From Candidatus Electrothrix communis (GTDB lineage Bacteria; Desulfobacterota; Desulfobulbia; Desulfobulbales; Desulfobulbaceae), in assembly GCA_030644725.1 (NCBI GenBank), contig CP130629.1, forward strand, positions 2,210,795-2,274,794: a stretch of 64,000 nt of DNA. The letters are read 5' to 3'. Positions 35,996-45,024 of this stretch are shown here, piece by piece. The notes beneath the pieces are model-generated. The model was given only the letters and a program-made list of their open reading frames with translations, was not told the origin of the DNA and did not search any database. Numbering within the stretch: position 1 is the stretch's first letter; each line of letters begins with the position of its first letter. Made by a program: the position numbers and the translations under genes.

Positions 35996-36081
35996 CCCGA
36001 ATAAAGACCATTTTTCATCAATTATTGTTGCGCACCACTGCTTCTGCCAAAAAATGCAATCCAGAGACAAGGAGAGAACAT

Positions 36082-37374
36082 ATGAACAATACATTCCTTC
36101 GCTTAACTTCTATGACCCTCATCTGGCTCTACTGCACAGCCGTGGCCCAGGCCGGTCAGGTCATTACCCAGGAAGAGCGAGCGTGGGCTCGACAAATCCT
36201 GACCCAAGAAAAGGCATTAGGAACGATAAACACACCGAATTCTCTTGCTGTGATGTATTTCAACAACAGATCGGGCCGTGCGAGATTAACCCCGCTGCAA
36301 AAAGGCTTGGCAGTGATGCTGATGACGGACCTGTCTAAGGTAGAACAAATTCAGGTGGTGGAACGAACCAAACTGCAAGCGCTTCTGGACGAAATGGAAC
36401 TCGGAGCCTCCGGCCTGATGGATGCGGAAACCGCCCCAGAAGTTGGCCTGCTGCTCAGGGCCAATTACGTAACCGGAGGGGACATTCTCCAGGGAACAAC
36501 AAAGGAGCTTGAAATCAGTTCGTCCGTTTTTGATGTGCCTCTTGACAAATTTACTCCGCAGGAACCGGCTGCCGGTACAGTGGATGAACTTTTCAAGTTG
36601 GAAAAAAAGGTACTTTTCAACATCATTGACCATATGCACATTGCTCTTTCCCCACAAAAGAAGGCGGAACTTGAACGCCCCCTCTCCACCAACACAGCCG
36701 CTCTGCTAGCCTTGTTTGCTGGCATTGATTACTCGGATAGGGGCTTGTATCTCAGAGCCGCCAACATGTATGAACAGGCCCTGATTGAAGATCCCGGTCT
36801 AAAGATGGCTCAAAATGCGCTTCTGGAGCTAAAAGGAATGGGGTTGGTCACCCCTGAAGAGTTAAACGCCGAAAAAGAGCCTCAGCCCACTCTCCCTACA
36901 CCGGAAACCGATGATGGCCTGTCAACTGGAAGCATCGTCGCCATCGGACTGGGAATGGCTGCTGTCGGAGGCGGTATAGCCCTTGCACTGGGGCAAAGTG
37001 ATGATGACTCTTCCTCAACCCCTGCAGCGGATCCAGAAGACACCACGCCGCCCACCGTCACACCTGATCCGGCAGAAAATATCGTCCTGGATTGCGCTGG
37101 AGGAAATGTTCTTTTTTCTTTTTCCGAGGCAATGGCGGACGCAGGCGAAGTTCTTCTCTCAAACGGAGGTTCTGTTCAGCAGGGATGGCGAGGCGACAGA
37201 GTGTACGAAATCAGCTGGTCATCTGACGCGAGCATATGCAATAACTCGTCCGACATCACGGTTACCCTGAATGGTTTCAAGGACATCTCTGAAAATCCAC
37301 TTACCGAACCAACCCGTTTTACGTATTCCGCAAGGTATAATTATCAATCCATTTATCAACAACCTGAACTGTAA
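36082..37374 (+). CDS. CsgG-domain / Ig-like secreted protein, paralogue 2
   Basis: 430 residues from ATG 36082 (GGAGAG upstream). Same order as its neighbours: signal (MTLIWLYCTAVAQAG), CsgG-like core (IQVVERTKLQALLDEMELGA; VTGGDILQG), TPR-like unit (AGIDYSDRGLYLRAANMYEQ), hydrophobic helix (SIVAIGLGMAAVGGGIALAL), acidic linker and Ig-like end (LFSFSEAMADAGEVL, with two Cys that may pair). The core is conserved while linker and Ig-like end diverge, indicating older duplication. Confidence 0.75.
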   Translation: MNNTFLRLTSMTLIWLYCTAVAQAGQVITQEERAWARQILTQEKALGTINTPNSLAVMYFNNRSGRARLTPLQKGLAVMLMTDLSKVEQIQVVERTKLQALLDEMELGASGLMDAETAPEVGLLLRANYVTGGDILQGTTKELEISSSVFDVPLDKFTPQEPAAGTVDELFKLEKKVLFNIIDHMHIALSPQKKAELERPLSTNTAALLALFAGIDYSDRGLYLRAANMYEQALIEDPGLKMAQNALLELKGMGLVTPEELNAEKEPQPTLPTPETDDGLSTGSIVAIGLGMAAVGGGIALALGQSDDDSSSTPAADPEDTTPPTVTPDPAENIVLDCAGGNVLFSFSEAMADAGEVLLSNGGSVQQGWRGDRVYEISWSSDASICNNSSDITVTLNGFKDISENPLTEPTRFTYSARYNYQSIYQQPEL

Positions 37375-37579
37375 CCCGCTCTCAAGCCCCCTCCCCGGCA
37401 CGGCTTCTCCGTCTTTTAGGAAATCATGTCGGGAGGTGAACCTTACAACAGCTCACTGGAAACACGTTCCGCAGCTGACAGCACTCCAGCCACATCGCCT
37501 GCGGGCGCAATTGCCCACCGATTCGGATAATTGCTTCCGGAAAATGTATCATCTGCACTTTTCAGAAAGGAGAAAGGTC

Positions 37580-38869
37580 ATGAAGCATACTGCAGTGTTT
37601 CGATCCACAGCTCTCACCATAATCTGGTTATACAGCGCCGCCCTTGCTCAGGCTGGTCAAGTCGTTACTCAAACGGAACGGGACTGGGCTAAAAAAGCCG
37701 TCCAGCAGGAAAAAACACTGGGTGCAGTCAGCGCACCGAACTCCATTGCCGTACTCTACTTCAACAACAAATCAGGACAAACCAAACTGACGCCGCTCCA
37801 GAAGGGAATGGCCGTCATGCTGATCACGGATTTATCAAAAGTTGAGCAACTCCGGGTAGTGGAACGAGTCAGAATGCAGGCGCTGCTGGATGAGCTGGAA
37901 CTCGGGGCCAGCGGCTTGATGGATGCGGAGACAGCCCCAAAAATCGGCAAACTGCTCGGCGCTGCCAAGGTGACCAGCGGTGACATTCTGAAGGGAGAGG
38001 CACAGGATCTTGCAATCAATGCATCCGTTCTTGATATTCCCTTTGATAAAATCGCCGAGCAGCCCTCAGCTGCTGGAGCACTGGATGAGCTTTTTCGGTT
38101 GGAAAAAGAAATTCTTTTCAATATCATTGAGTACATGCAGATTTCAGTTTCCCCACAAAAAAAGGCGGAGCTGGAACGCCCTCTATCCGACAGCACCCCG
38201 GCTCTGCTGGCTCTGTTTGTGGGTATAGGCTACTCCGATAAGGGATTGTACGCTCAGGCCGCCGAGATGTATAAACAGGCTCTGACAGAAGATCCCTATA
38301 TGGAAATGGCGAAGAACGCGCTTCAGGAACTGAAAGGGATGGGGCTGACCAGCACGGAAGAGACGGCTGCGATCGATGAGCCTTCGTCCTCCCCGCCAGT
38401 TGAAGAAGGTGGCTCTTCAGTAGGAACTGTTATAGGAGTAGGTCTTGCCTTGGCCGCTGTCGGTGGTGGTGCTGTTTATCTTCTCGGACAAGAGGACGAT
38501 GATGAAGCGGATCCACCTGTCGATGATGACGACGAAACGGAGAATCCGCCAGTTGAAAGGCCAACAGTGACTGCCATTCCATTCGCAACTCCTTTGAGTT
38601 GTGTCCAAGGAGGAATTAGGTTCCAATTTTCCAGAGACATGGATACATCTGTCGGACAGGTAGATATCAACAGCCCGAGCGGCTTCGATGCAAACGGTAG
38701 TTGGGATGGAGATTACTATTTTTCTTGGAATCAGAATGATAGATGGTGTAAAGTTAACTGTGGTGGTGATTGCCCATCAATAACTGTGACGCTGACAGAT
38801 TTCCAGGACACTGATGGAAATGCGCTCAGCGGCACCACCACCTTTAGTTACGATATGGAATTACAGTAA
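37580..38869 (+). CDS. CsgG-domain / Ig-like secreted protein, paralogue 3
   Basis: 429 residues from ATG 37580 (AGGAGAAAGG upstream); the frame is open farther 5' but without homology. Signal (LTIIWLYSAALAQAG), CsgG-like core nearly identical to paralogue 1 (LRVVERVRMQALLDELELGA), TPR-like unit, hydrophobic helix (GLALAAVGGGAVYLLG), a strongly acidic linker (DDDDETENPP) and an Ig-like end with four cysteines. It overlaps the end of the convergent CsgG-lipoprotein gene by 9 bases. Confidence 0.75.
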   Translation: MKHTAVFRSTALTIIWLYSAALAQAGQVVTQTERDWAKKAVQQEKTLGAVSAPNSIAVLYFNNKSGQTKLTPLQKGMAVMLITDLSKVEQLRVVERVRMQALLDELELGASGLMDAETAPKIGKLLGAAKVTSGDILKGEAQDLAINASVLDIPFDKIAEQPSAAGALDELFRLEKEILFNIIEYMQISVSPQKKAELERPLSDSTPALLALFVGIGYSDKGLYAQAAEMYKQALTEDPYMEMAKNALQELKGMGLTSTEETAAIDEPSSSPPVEEGGSSVGTVIGVGLALAAVGGGAVYLLGQEDDDEADPPVDDDDETENPPVERPTVTAIPFATPLSCVQGGIRFQFSRDMDTSVGQVDINSPSGFDANGSWDGDYYFSWNQNDRWCKVNCGGDCPSITVTLTDFQDTDGNALSGTTTFSYDMELQ

Positions 38870-39394
38870 TTCCCTAGCAACCGCCTCAGCAGCTGCAAGC
38901 ACCCCAGACACATCCCCTGCTGTCGCGGTATGTTCGGCGGTGCGAATCACCGCTCCTGACTCTACCTCAACCATACGCAGGTCGATGCGCAACTGCTCAC
39001 CGACCTGCTGATAGCCACCAAAGACCATGAGCTGGGCACCGATCAAGCGCCCGATCTCCAGCCTACTGTTCTCATCAGCAAGTTCGGAACTGCCGAGATG
39101 TAACTCCTCCAAGGCCAGCAGCAATTTCTGGCGTTCGATAACGGCATACCCCCCTTGCTCCTTCAGGGTCTCTGTCACCTTGGCAGTGAGAAACTCCTGC
39201 ATATCATCGAGGATCTGATTCTCAGTGATTGAGAAATTCTCCAAATCCCAGACAGCGACAACACTGCCGCTGCCATAGGTCTTAGGGATATACGGTTCTG
39301 ATGTCATCTGGGTCGGCGGCGCAGCGCACCCGCCAATCAGCAGCAATAGCACTACCATCGGTAAAAAGAAGAAAACGTGTCGACCAAAACTCAT
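38861..39394 (-). CDS. CsgG-family lipoprotein
   Basis: 177 residues. A lipoprotein signal ends LLLLIGGCAAPP (lipid-modified Cys near 23). The CsgG core follows: GSVVAVWDLENF, GGYAVIERQKLLLALEELHL, LADENSRLEIGRLIGAQLMV and LRIDLRMVEVESGAV. It is shorter than CsgG (about 260) and lacks the pore-lining part, so a soluble periplasmic-facing outer-membrane lipoprotein of the CsgG/LpoB-like group is more likely. Its start overlaps the stop of the upstream redoxin-TPR-CsgG gene by 4 bases. Confidence 0.78.
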   Translation of the reverse strand: MSFGRHVFFFLPMVVLLLLIGGCAAPPTQMTSEPYIPKTYGSGSVVAVWDLENFSITENQILDDMQEFLTAKVTETLKEQGGYAVIERQKLLLALEELHLGSSELADENSRLEIGRLIGAQLMVFGGYQQVGEQLRIDLRMVEVESGAVIRTAEHTATAGDVSGVLAAAEAVARELL

Positions 39395-41349
39395 GATTTT
39401 CCGCCTCGGATCATAGGCTGTATTTTTTCCGCGACCTTGTCATCCTGCTGTAGAGGGCGTTCGCTGTCTAGAATACTAACAACACTCATATCCGGCTGCA
39501 CCTCAACCACTTCCAACCGTGCCACGGTCTTGGCCAGTCCCTGCAATTTCCTGCCCTTGTACACAATCGCCTCCCCCTGCTCAATAACCTCAAAGGAAGT
39601 GCCCATAACCACACCCTGTTGTTCACCGATGTTGATAACAGCCTGATTCCCGTTCACCTGAACAATAAATCCTTGCAGGGGATATTTCTCCATGACTGTC
39701 TGGAGAATTTCTCGGTTGACCCGTTCAAGCTCCTGTTCAATATCCAGAGCACCTGAGGTAAGTTTCTGGGTTAATACTTGAGGAATAGCTGTGGTTTCCG
39801 TATCAATCAGGCGCAGGCTGAGCAGGCTCTGATCTGGAAGATGAAGCAGGGTACCGGTGGCAACAAGCTTGGCAGCCAAAATACGACCGAGCTGTAAAGC
39901 GGTTGCCGGATCAGCCAGTTCCGAAGAGCCGAGATTCAATTCTTCCAGCAGGCGATCCATTATGACCCGCTCCACAACCTGCACCCGACCAGACCGGTTC
40001 AACTGCTCACCAAGTCGGCTTGTCAGGACCATGGACATCCCGTCCCGTTCGTTCAGCCCGCCTTTTTCCCGAAAATCAACAAAGGACAACACCATGGGAC
40101 GTGAAGTCCAAGTATCCCTGTCCGGTACAGACGTTTCCTTCTGAGAACGAAAACGAGCTACCAATTCCTTGACCAACCTGTCGATCCGCTGCTTTTCCGC
40201 GATATTCCGCTGCAGATCCATCATCTCCTGGGTCTTCCTGGCCAGGACAGCGGAAAACTGATCGTTCTGATTAATGGTCAGGGCCTGCTGAAACATCCCC
40301 ATGGCCTTGTCAAGCTGCCCCTCCTTCTGATAGGCCACCCCTTTATTGGACATAGCAACAATATTGTACGGGTCGAGCTCGACAGTCTGGTCATAATTAA
40401 TGCGTGCCTGCTTGAGATTTCCAGTATCGGCATAGAGCCTGCCCAATTGATTATGCGCTTCAGCTTTCTGGATAACACTGCCCTCAGGCTTCTTCACTGC
40501 AATCTGATACTCGACCATGGCCTCCTTTTTTTTATTCTGTGCATAGAGAATACCGCCCTTGGTCACATTGACAGCACCACGGTCCGGGGCCTTTGCCTCA
40601 ACCTCGGCGACAACCGCCATGGCCTTATCCAACTTTCCTTGCTGCGCATAAATTTTTGCCAATCCCTCCTTGCCGAGAATTTCCGCCTCTCCCGACTCCT
40701 GCGCCAAAACATTAAAGGTGTTCTCTGCTTCATCCACCTTATCCGCCTTCAGCGCGGCATAGCCATAGATGGTTTTGGCTTCAAGAGAATCGGGATTTTT
40801 TGCCTGAGCCTCCAAGCTGATCGCCTGAGCAACCAAGGGTTCATTGCGTTGCAGCTCTTTTTTTGCCAGACTGATCAGCATCTTTTCCGTGCTCTGACCG
40901 CCTCCTTGGAAAAAATCAATAATCTTGCGTTTCGGACCCAGGATGTAGATGGTTGGAAGGATAGATTCCGCCTGATAAGTCGCACTGATTCCCTTCTGAT
41001 CATACATCACCGGAAAACTCACCTTATTCTCTGTAATAAAATCAGAAATACTGTTTGTATTGGATTTGGTGATGCCCCAAACCAGCAGATCCTTTTCTTT
41101 GAATCTACTCAGCAACTGATTAAGGGTCAGCAATCCCTCCTGGCTCGCCGGGGAGGCTGTATCAAAAAAATAAAGGACTATGAGCGAACTATCCTTCAGA
41201 GCCGCAAGTTGATACGGACGACCGTACACATCCTCCAAGGTGAAATCCGGGGCAAGATCCCCAGGATTAAATTGACTCAGACATGGTTTTGACCATGAAC
41301 AAAGTAAAATCACGACGAAAAAAAGCAGCAGTTGACCAGAACGGTGCAT
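39391..41349 (-). CDS. Redoxin-like / TPR / CsgG multidomain secreted protein
   Basis: 652 residues. Signal peptide (1-25), a TlpA/AhpC-like thioredoxin fold (about 28-165; GDLAPDFTLEDVYGRPYQL), TPR repeats (about 185-385; NQLGRLYADTGNLKQARINY) and a CsgG domain (about 425-575; VQVVERVIMDRLLEELNLGS). A C-terminal beta domain follows (INIGEQQGVVMGTSFEVIEQ), like FlgT-C-type modules. The redoxin CxxC is replaced by TASPAS (64-69), so it cannot do thiol exchange there and may bind ligands instead. Fusion of these three modules is unusual. Part of the phosphatase-protease-kinase operon. Confidence 0.75.
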   Translation of the reverse strand: MHRSGQLLLFFVVILLCSWSKPCLSQFNPGDLAPDFTLEDVYGRPYQLAALKDSSLIVLYFFDTASPASQEGLLTLNQLLSRFKEKDLLVWGITKSNTNSISDFITENKVSFPVMYDQKGISATYQAESILPTIYILGPKRKIIDFFQGGGQSTEKMLISLAKKELQRNEPLVAQAISLEAQAKNPDSLEAKTIYGYAALKADKVDEAENTFNVLAQESGEAEILGKEGLAKIYAQQGKLDKAMAVVAEVEAKAPDRGAVNVTKGGILYAQNKKKEAMVEYQIAVKKPEGSVIQKAEAHNQLGRLYADTGNLKQARINYDQTVELDPYNIVAMSNKGVAYQKEGQLDKAMGMFQQALTINQNDQFSAVLARKTQEMMDLQRNIAEKQRIDRLVKELVARFRSQKETSVPDRDTWTSRPMVLSFVDFREKGGLNERDGMSMVLTSRLGEQLNRSGRVQVVERVIMDRLLEELNLGSSELADPATALQLGRILAAKLVATGTLLHLPDQSLLSLRLIDTETTAIPQVLTQKLTSGALDIEQELERVNREILQTVMEKYPLQGFIVQVNGNQAVINIGEQQGVVMGTSFEVIEQGEAIVYKGRKLQGLAKTVARLEVVEVQPDMSVVSILDSERPLQQDDKVAEKIQPMIRGGKS

Positions 41350-41379
41350 GAATTCCTCCTTATTAAACGTAGTTATTGA

Positions 41380-43236
41380 TTATTCCGGTGCTAAACGAGG
41401 AGAGACAGAAAGATCCTCGCCTTTGCTCAGGTCAAGCTGAGCCTTCCAGTCGAGATGCCCTTGGAGTTCAAGGGTTACCTCATGTTTGGCAGCTGAGACT
41501 TGCAGCTCCACAGGGGTTTCTCCCTTATAATCCCCGTCCAGATACAACTTGGCTTTCGCCGGACGACTATTAATCTTTAAGGTAGCGAAGTTTTTCGGCG
41601 GATCTTTTTTCTTTTTTTTCTCATAAGATGAAGCTGTATCAATCTTGTTTTTTTCAGATGCAGGTGAAAGACGCTCAGGAAGCGTTTCTGTTCTTTTTTT
41701 CGGTTGAAAGCTGACCGGCGGTTTCTGTTCAGCAGGTTGGGCAGGGAGATCCGGCCGCTTCGGCTTTTCCTCTGAAAGAATCTCATCAAGAAGCTTGTCG
41801 TCCTGCCGGAGCTGGACAGGCTGTTCTGTCGGAACTGAAGGGCGGGTCACAGGTTTTGTCACTGGCCTTGTCACAGGCAGTATCGTCTTTTTTGGTTCCG
41901 AGACAGGGGGCGGTTTCTGTTCAGCAGGTTGGGCAGGGAGATCCGGCTGCTTGGGCTTTTCCTCTAAAAGAATCTCATCAAGAAGTTTCTCGTAATCTTC
42001 CGCCTGCTCTGCCCTCTTCCGCTTCACCTTTTTTTTGAGACCGCCAGGTTTGACGATAATCATCTTCCCGGAATCCTTGATGCGGTCAGGTTCTGCTTTC
42101 GGTTCTGGAACAACCCATTCTTCTTTAGCAGGTACATCAGTCAACGGTTCCGGCCCACTGCTTTTTTTCGATTCCGTTCCCGGTTTCCCTGCCGGTTCGC
42201 TTCCTGGCAAATTATGCTCTTTTCCCTGCCCCTCTTTCGGTGTTGGAACAGCAGGAATGGAAAGTTCAGTCTCCTGTTTTTTCTCAACAACAAGAGGCCA
42301 CAGGTATTGATAGACAGCCAATCCGGCTCCAGAAAGCAGCAAGAAAAGAAGAAGAAAAAGAAACGGACTGGAGCGTTGCTGTCGAGCTCTTGACGGCTTC
42401 TTTTGCCCAGGCGACGGGCTTTGCATCCTGCTGGTAAGACAGCTGGCGAGCTGGTCAGCCAAGGCCCGACCTGTGACAAAGCGATCCTCGGGCCTCCTGG
42501 CCATGGTTTTCATAATCAACTGACAGAGAGCAGGGGGGATCTCATGGTTGAGCTGATCAGGAGCAACAGGGTCCTTCAAGGTGATAGCCTGAAAAAGAGA
42601 GGCCAAACTTTCCCCCTGAAACGGTCGTTGACCTGTGGTGAGTTCATACAGAATCACGCCTAACGAGTAGATATCAGAGCGACCATCAATCTGCTGCCCA
42701 AGGACCTGCTCAGGCGCCATATAGACGGGCGTGCCAAGTATCTCTCCGGCCCTGGTCATCTGCTGACCGTCTGGATCATCAATATGGGCGATACCGAAAT
42801 CAGTAATCTTGATTGTCATGTACTGATCGCAGATAATATTGGGCGGCTTGATGTCCCGATGCACAATTCCCCGTTCATGCGCGTAATGAAGGGCCTCAGC
42901 GGCCTGTATCCCGATACGAATAATATCCGACAGAGCGTACGCCCTGTTCTTGATCAGTGTATCAAGAGACTGTCCCTCAAGGAACTCCATGGCGATATAA
43001 ACCGTTCCATGATCCTGGCCGACATCATAGACCGTGACGATTCCGGGATGAGAAAGACGCCCCACTGCAGTCGCCTCCTTAAGGAAACGCTTCACATAGT
43101 CCTCGGAGGTGAGCCGGTCTTCACGCAACACCTTGAGGGCGATCAGACGATCAATCTGCGGGTCATGGGCTTGGTACACCATCCCCATGGAGCCTCGACC
43201 GAGTTCGGAGAGTATTTGATATCTGCCGTACTTCAT
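41380..43236 (-). CDS. Membrane Ser/Thr protein kinase with extracytoplasmic PEGA domain
   Basis: 618 residues. The N-terminal Hanks kinase has GRGSMGMVY, catalytic Lys35, HRDIKPPN (Asp128), DFG (146-148) and GTPVYMAPEQ, so it should be active. Transmembrane helix about 291-313. The outside part is Pro/Lys/Glu-rich with a duplicated block (LLDEILLEEKPKQPDLPAQP and a close copy later) and ends in a PEGA domain (about 551-618; LKINSRPAKAKLYLDGDYKG), a likely cell-wall or protein-binding module. The downstream CsgG proteins, the protease and the PP2C phosphatase are candidate partners. Confidence 0.88.
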   Translation of the reverse strand: MKYGRYQILSELGRGSMGMVYQAHDPQIDRLIALKVLREDRLTSEDYVKRFLKEATAVGRLSHPGIVTVYDVGQDHGTVYIAMEFLEGQSLDTLIKNRAYALSDIIRIGIQAAEALHYAHERGIVHRDIKPPNIICDQYMTIKITDFGIAHIDDPDGQQMTRAGEILGTPVYMAPEQVLGQQIDGRSDIYSLGVILYELTTGQRPFQGESLASLFQAITLKDPVAPDQLNHEIPPALCQLIMKTMARRPEDRFVTGRALADQLASCLTSRMQSPSPGQKKPSRARQQRSSPFLFLLLFLLLSGAGLAVYQYLWPLVVEKKQETELSIPAVPTPKEGQGKEHNLPGSEPAGKPGTESKKSSGPEPLTDVPAKEEWVVPEPKAEPDRIKDSGKMIIVKPGGLKKKVKRKRAEQAEDYEKLLDEILLEEKPKQPDLPAQPAEQKPPPVSEPKKTILPVTRPVTKPVTRPSVPTEQPVQLRQDDKLLDEILSEEKPKRPDLPAQPAEQKPPVSFQPKKRTETLPERLSPASEKNKIDTASSYEKKKKKDPPKNFATLKINSRPAKAKLYLDGDYKGETPVELQVSAAKHEVTLELQGHLDWKAQLDLSKGEDLSVSPRLAPE

Positions 43237-44183
43237 TTTTTGCTTTTTTCCTGGAGAAAATCCGTGATAACTTCCAGCGGGATCAGAAAGCCAATACCCG
43301 GGGAAACGCGATGACGGCCCTTGACCACAGCAATCAGAACGCCGTTGCTGTCAAAAACCGGACTACCGCTGCTCCCGGGCTGAATTTCGATATCAGCCTG
43401 CCACAGAGGCAGCTCATGCAACCGACGAGGGGGGCCGTTGATAAAACCTGTGTTGACGGTCCCGCGCAGAGCGACCGGGCATCCGATGGAAAAAATCTGT
43501 TCTCCCATACCGATCAGGTTGCGCCCGTCTCCAGGGGAAACCATCTGCTCCGGCCCGTTTCTGATCTGAAGCAGAGCCAGATCACGCTGAGAATCAATCC
43601 GGGTGATTTCACCCTTGAAATGCACCCCCATGGTGGAAACAATACTGACCTCTTCCGTTGTTCCCAGGTCGTGCGCTGTGCAGAGAATCAGCCCCTTATC
43701 AATAAAAAAACCGGTAAACTGTACTGTTTCCCCCGGCCCGCCAGCCCTGACACAGACAACAGTGCCGATCTGATCCAGCACAGGACCCGGAATTCCATCC
43801 TGCTGTTGTTGCCCCTCCCTTGGCCGGGAGACCTCCTTGCTTCCTGCCGCAACCGTTGCAAGATACGGAAGAAGCTCTGCAAGCTGTGCATTTTTCCCGG
43901 TACCGCCTGCCGAGGAAACAGCCACGGAAGTGGCCAAAGGAGAATGCGGGCGAAGTGCAAGCTGCCACGGGTCGCCAGTCTGGCTCGAACTCCGAAGACG
44001 AAGCACCCCACCGGGTTCAGGAAAAATCTGATAGCTATAACCATTCTGATTGAGCCATTGACAGACAGCCTGTTGCGCCGCTGCTCTGGAAAGAGCATAC
44101 TGTTCACCGGCTTCCGCAGCATGAAGACCGCACGGATACATCATCAAAGCGGCACTCAGGAACAGCTGGATGCATTTATTCAT
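43233..44183 (-). CDS. Secreted trypsin-like serine protease (S1 family)
   Basis: 316 residues. Signal peptide 1-22. The catalytic triad is readable as His171 (LCTAHDLG), Asp201 (SQRDLALLQI) and Ser274 (QPGSSGSPVFDSNG), with the trypsin/DegP-like fold spanning about 135-310. No PDZ domain is present. The N-terminal 130 residues are a separate unrecognised module. The gene overlaps both neighbours by 4 bases (phosphatase upstream, kinase downstream), so the protease is made with a signalling pair. Confidence 0.85.
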   Translation of the reverse strand: MNKCIQLFLSAALMMYPCGLHAAEAGEQYALSRAAAQQAVCQWLNQNGYSYQIFPEPGGVLRLRSSSQTGDPWQLALRPHSPLATSVAVSSAGGTGKNAQLAELLPYLATVAAGSKEVSRPREGQQQQDGIPGPVLDQIGTVVCVRAGGPGETVQFTGFFIDKGLILCTAHDLGTTEEVSIVSTMGVHFKGEITRIDSQRDLALLQIRNGPEQMVSPGDGRNLIGMGEQIFSIGCPVALRGTVNTGFINGPPRRLHELPLWQADIEIQPGSSGSPVFDSNGVLIAVVKGRHRVSPGIGFLIPLEVITDFLQEKSKK

Positions 44184-44917
44184 GGGTCCACCCGCACCAG
44201 CACGACTGTTATATTATCCCTGCCCCCGCCAGCATTGGCCAGCTCTATAAGCCGGGCAACCTGATCTGCCAATACTTCCTGCCTGAGCAGTATGTTGAGA
44301 ATTTCATCATCAGCAACCATATCGGTCAGGCCGTCAGAACAGAGCAGAAAAAGATCTCCAGCCTGCAACCCTCCCTGAATAATATCAACCTCAAGCTGGT
44401 CATTGACCCCTACCGCCCTGCTGATCACATTGCGTAACCGATGGGTACGGGCTTCGTCCTTGGAAATCAGCCCCTGATCCACCTGATCCTGCACCAGCGA
44501 GTGATCCTTTGTCAAACGGGCAAGATGTCCCCGGCGCAATCGATAGGACCTGCTGTCGCCAATATGCCCGAGAACAAAACCACGGTCATGAACAAGGAGG
44601 AGTTCAGCAGTGCAGCCCATCCCCATACGGTCAGGATTCTGCACGGCGTGGTTTCTGATCTCTGTATTGGCGGTGCTAAAGCTTTCTTTCAGCAGGGCTA
44701 TCGCTTTTTCCTTGGTCCGCTCTTCCGGGCGGTCGTTTGTTTGGTCGGCAATATTCATAAAAATTTGGCTTGCAATCTCACCGGCTGCAGCACCGCCCAT
44801 CCCGTCGGCAACCAGAAAACAACCTACTTCACATCGGATAAGCCAGTTGTCTTCATTGCTTGTGCGACGAAGCCCTATATCAGTCAAACCATGAGCTGAC
44901 AATCTGATTTTTCCCAT
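44180..44917 (-). CDS. PP2C-family protein phosphatase (Stp/PppA type)
   Basis: 245 residues, a complete PPM phosphatase: GLRRTSNEDNW, VADGMGGAAAGEIAS, HIGDSRSYRLR, LTKDHSLVQDQV, LFLLCSDGLTDMV and GGRDNITVVLV, giving all the metal-binding Asp residues. It should reverse phosphorylation by the kinase encoded two genes downstream. First gene of the operon; 107 bases separate it from the divergent FHA gene, which probably share a promoter region. Confidence 0.92.
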   Translation of the reverse strand: MGKIRLSAHGLTDIGLRRTSNEDNWLIRCEVGCFLVADGMGGAAAGEIASQIFMNIADQTNDRPEERTKEKAIALLKESFSTANTEIRNHAVQNPDRMGMGCTAELLLVHDRGFVLGHIGDSRSYRLRRGHLARLTKDHSLVQDQVDQGLISKDEARTHRLRNVISRAVGVNDQLEVDIIQGGLQAGDLFLLCSDGLTDMVADDEILNILLRQEVLADQVARLIELANAGGGRDNITVVLVRVDP

Positions 44918-45024
44918 TCTTCTGACTCCTCTCTTGAAAAACTACCGGGAAACAAGGTATTCTTGCTCAAAGATCACGAATCCGTGTCACTTCCTCATTA
45001 CTCATTAGAACAAACTGCAATCCA

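Noticed and set aside
40447-41292. A 281-codon plus-strand frame opposite the redoxin-TPR-CsgG gene
   Set aside because: Composition is typical of an antisense shadow, and the minus strand has clear domains and a signal peptide.
43311-44264. A 317-codon plus-strand frame opposite the serine protease
   Set aside because: The protease triad on the other strand is complete; this frame shows no known motif.
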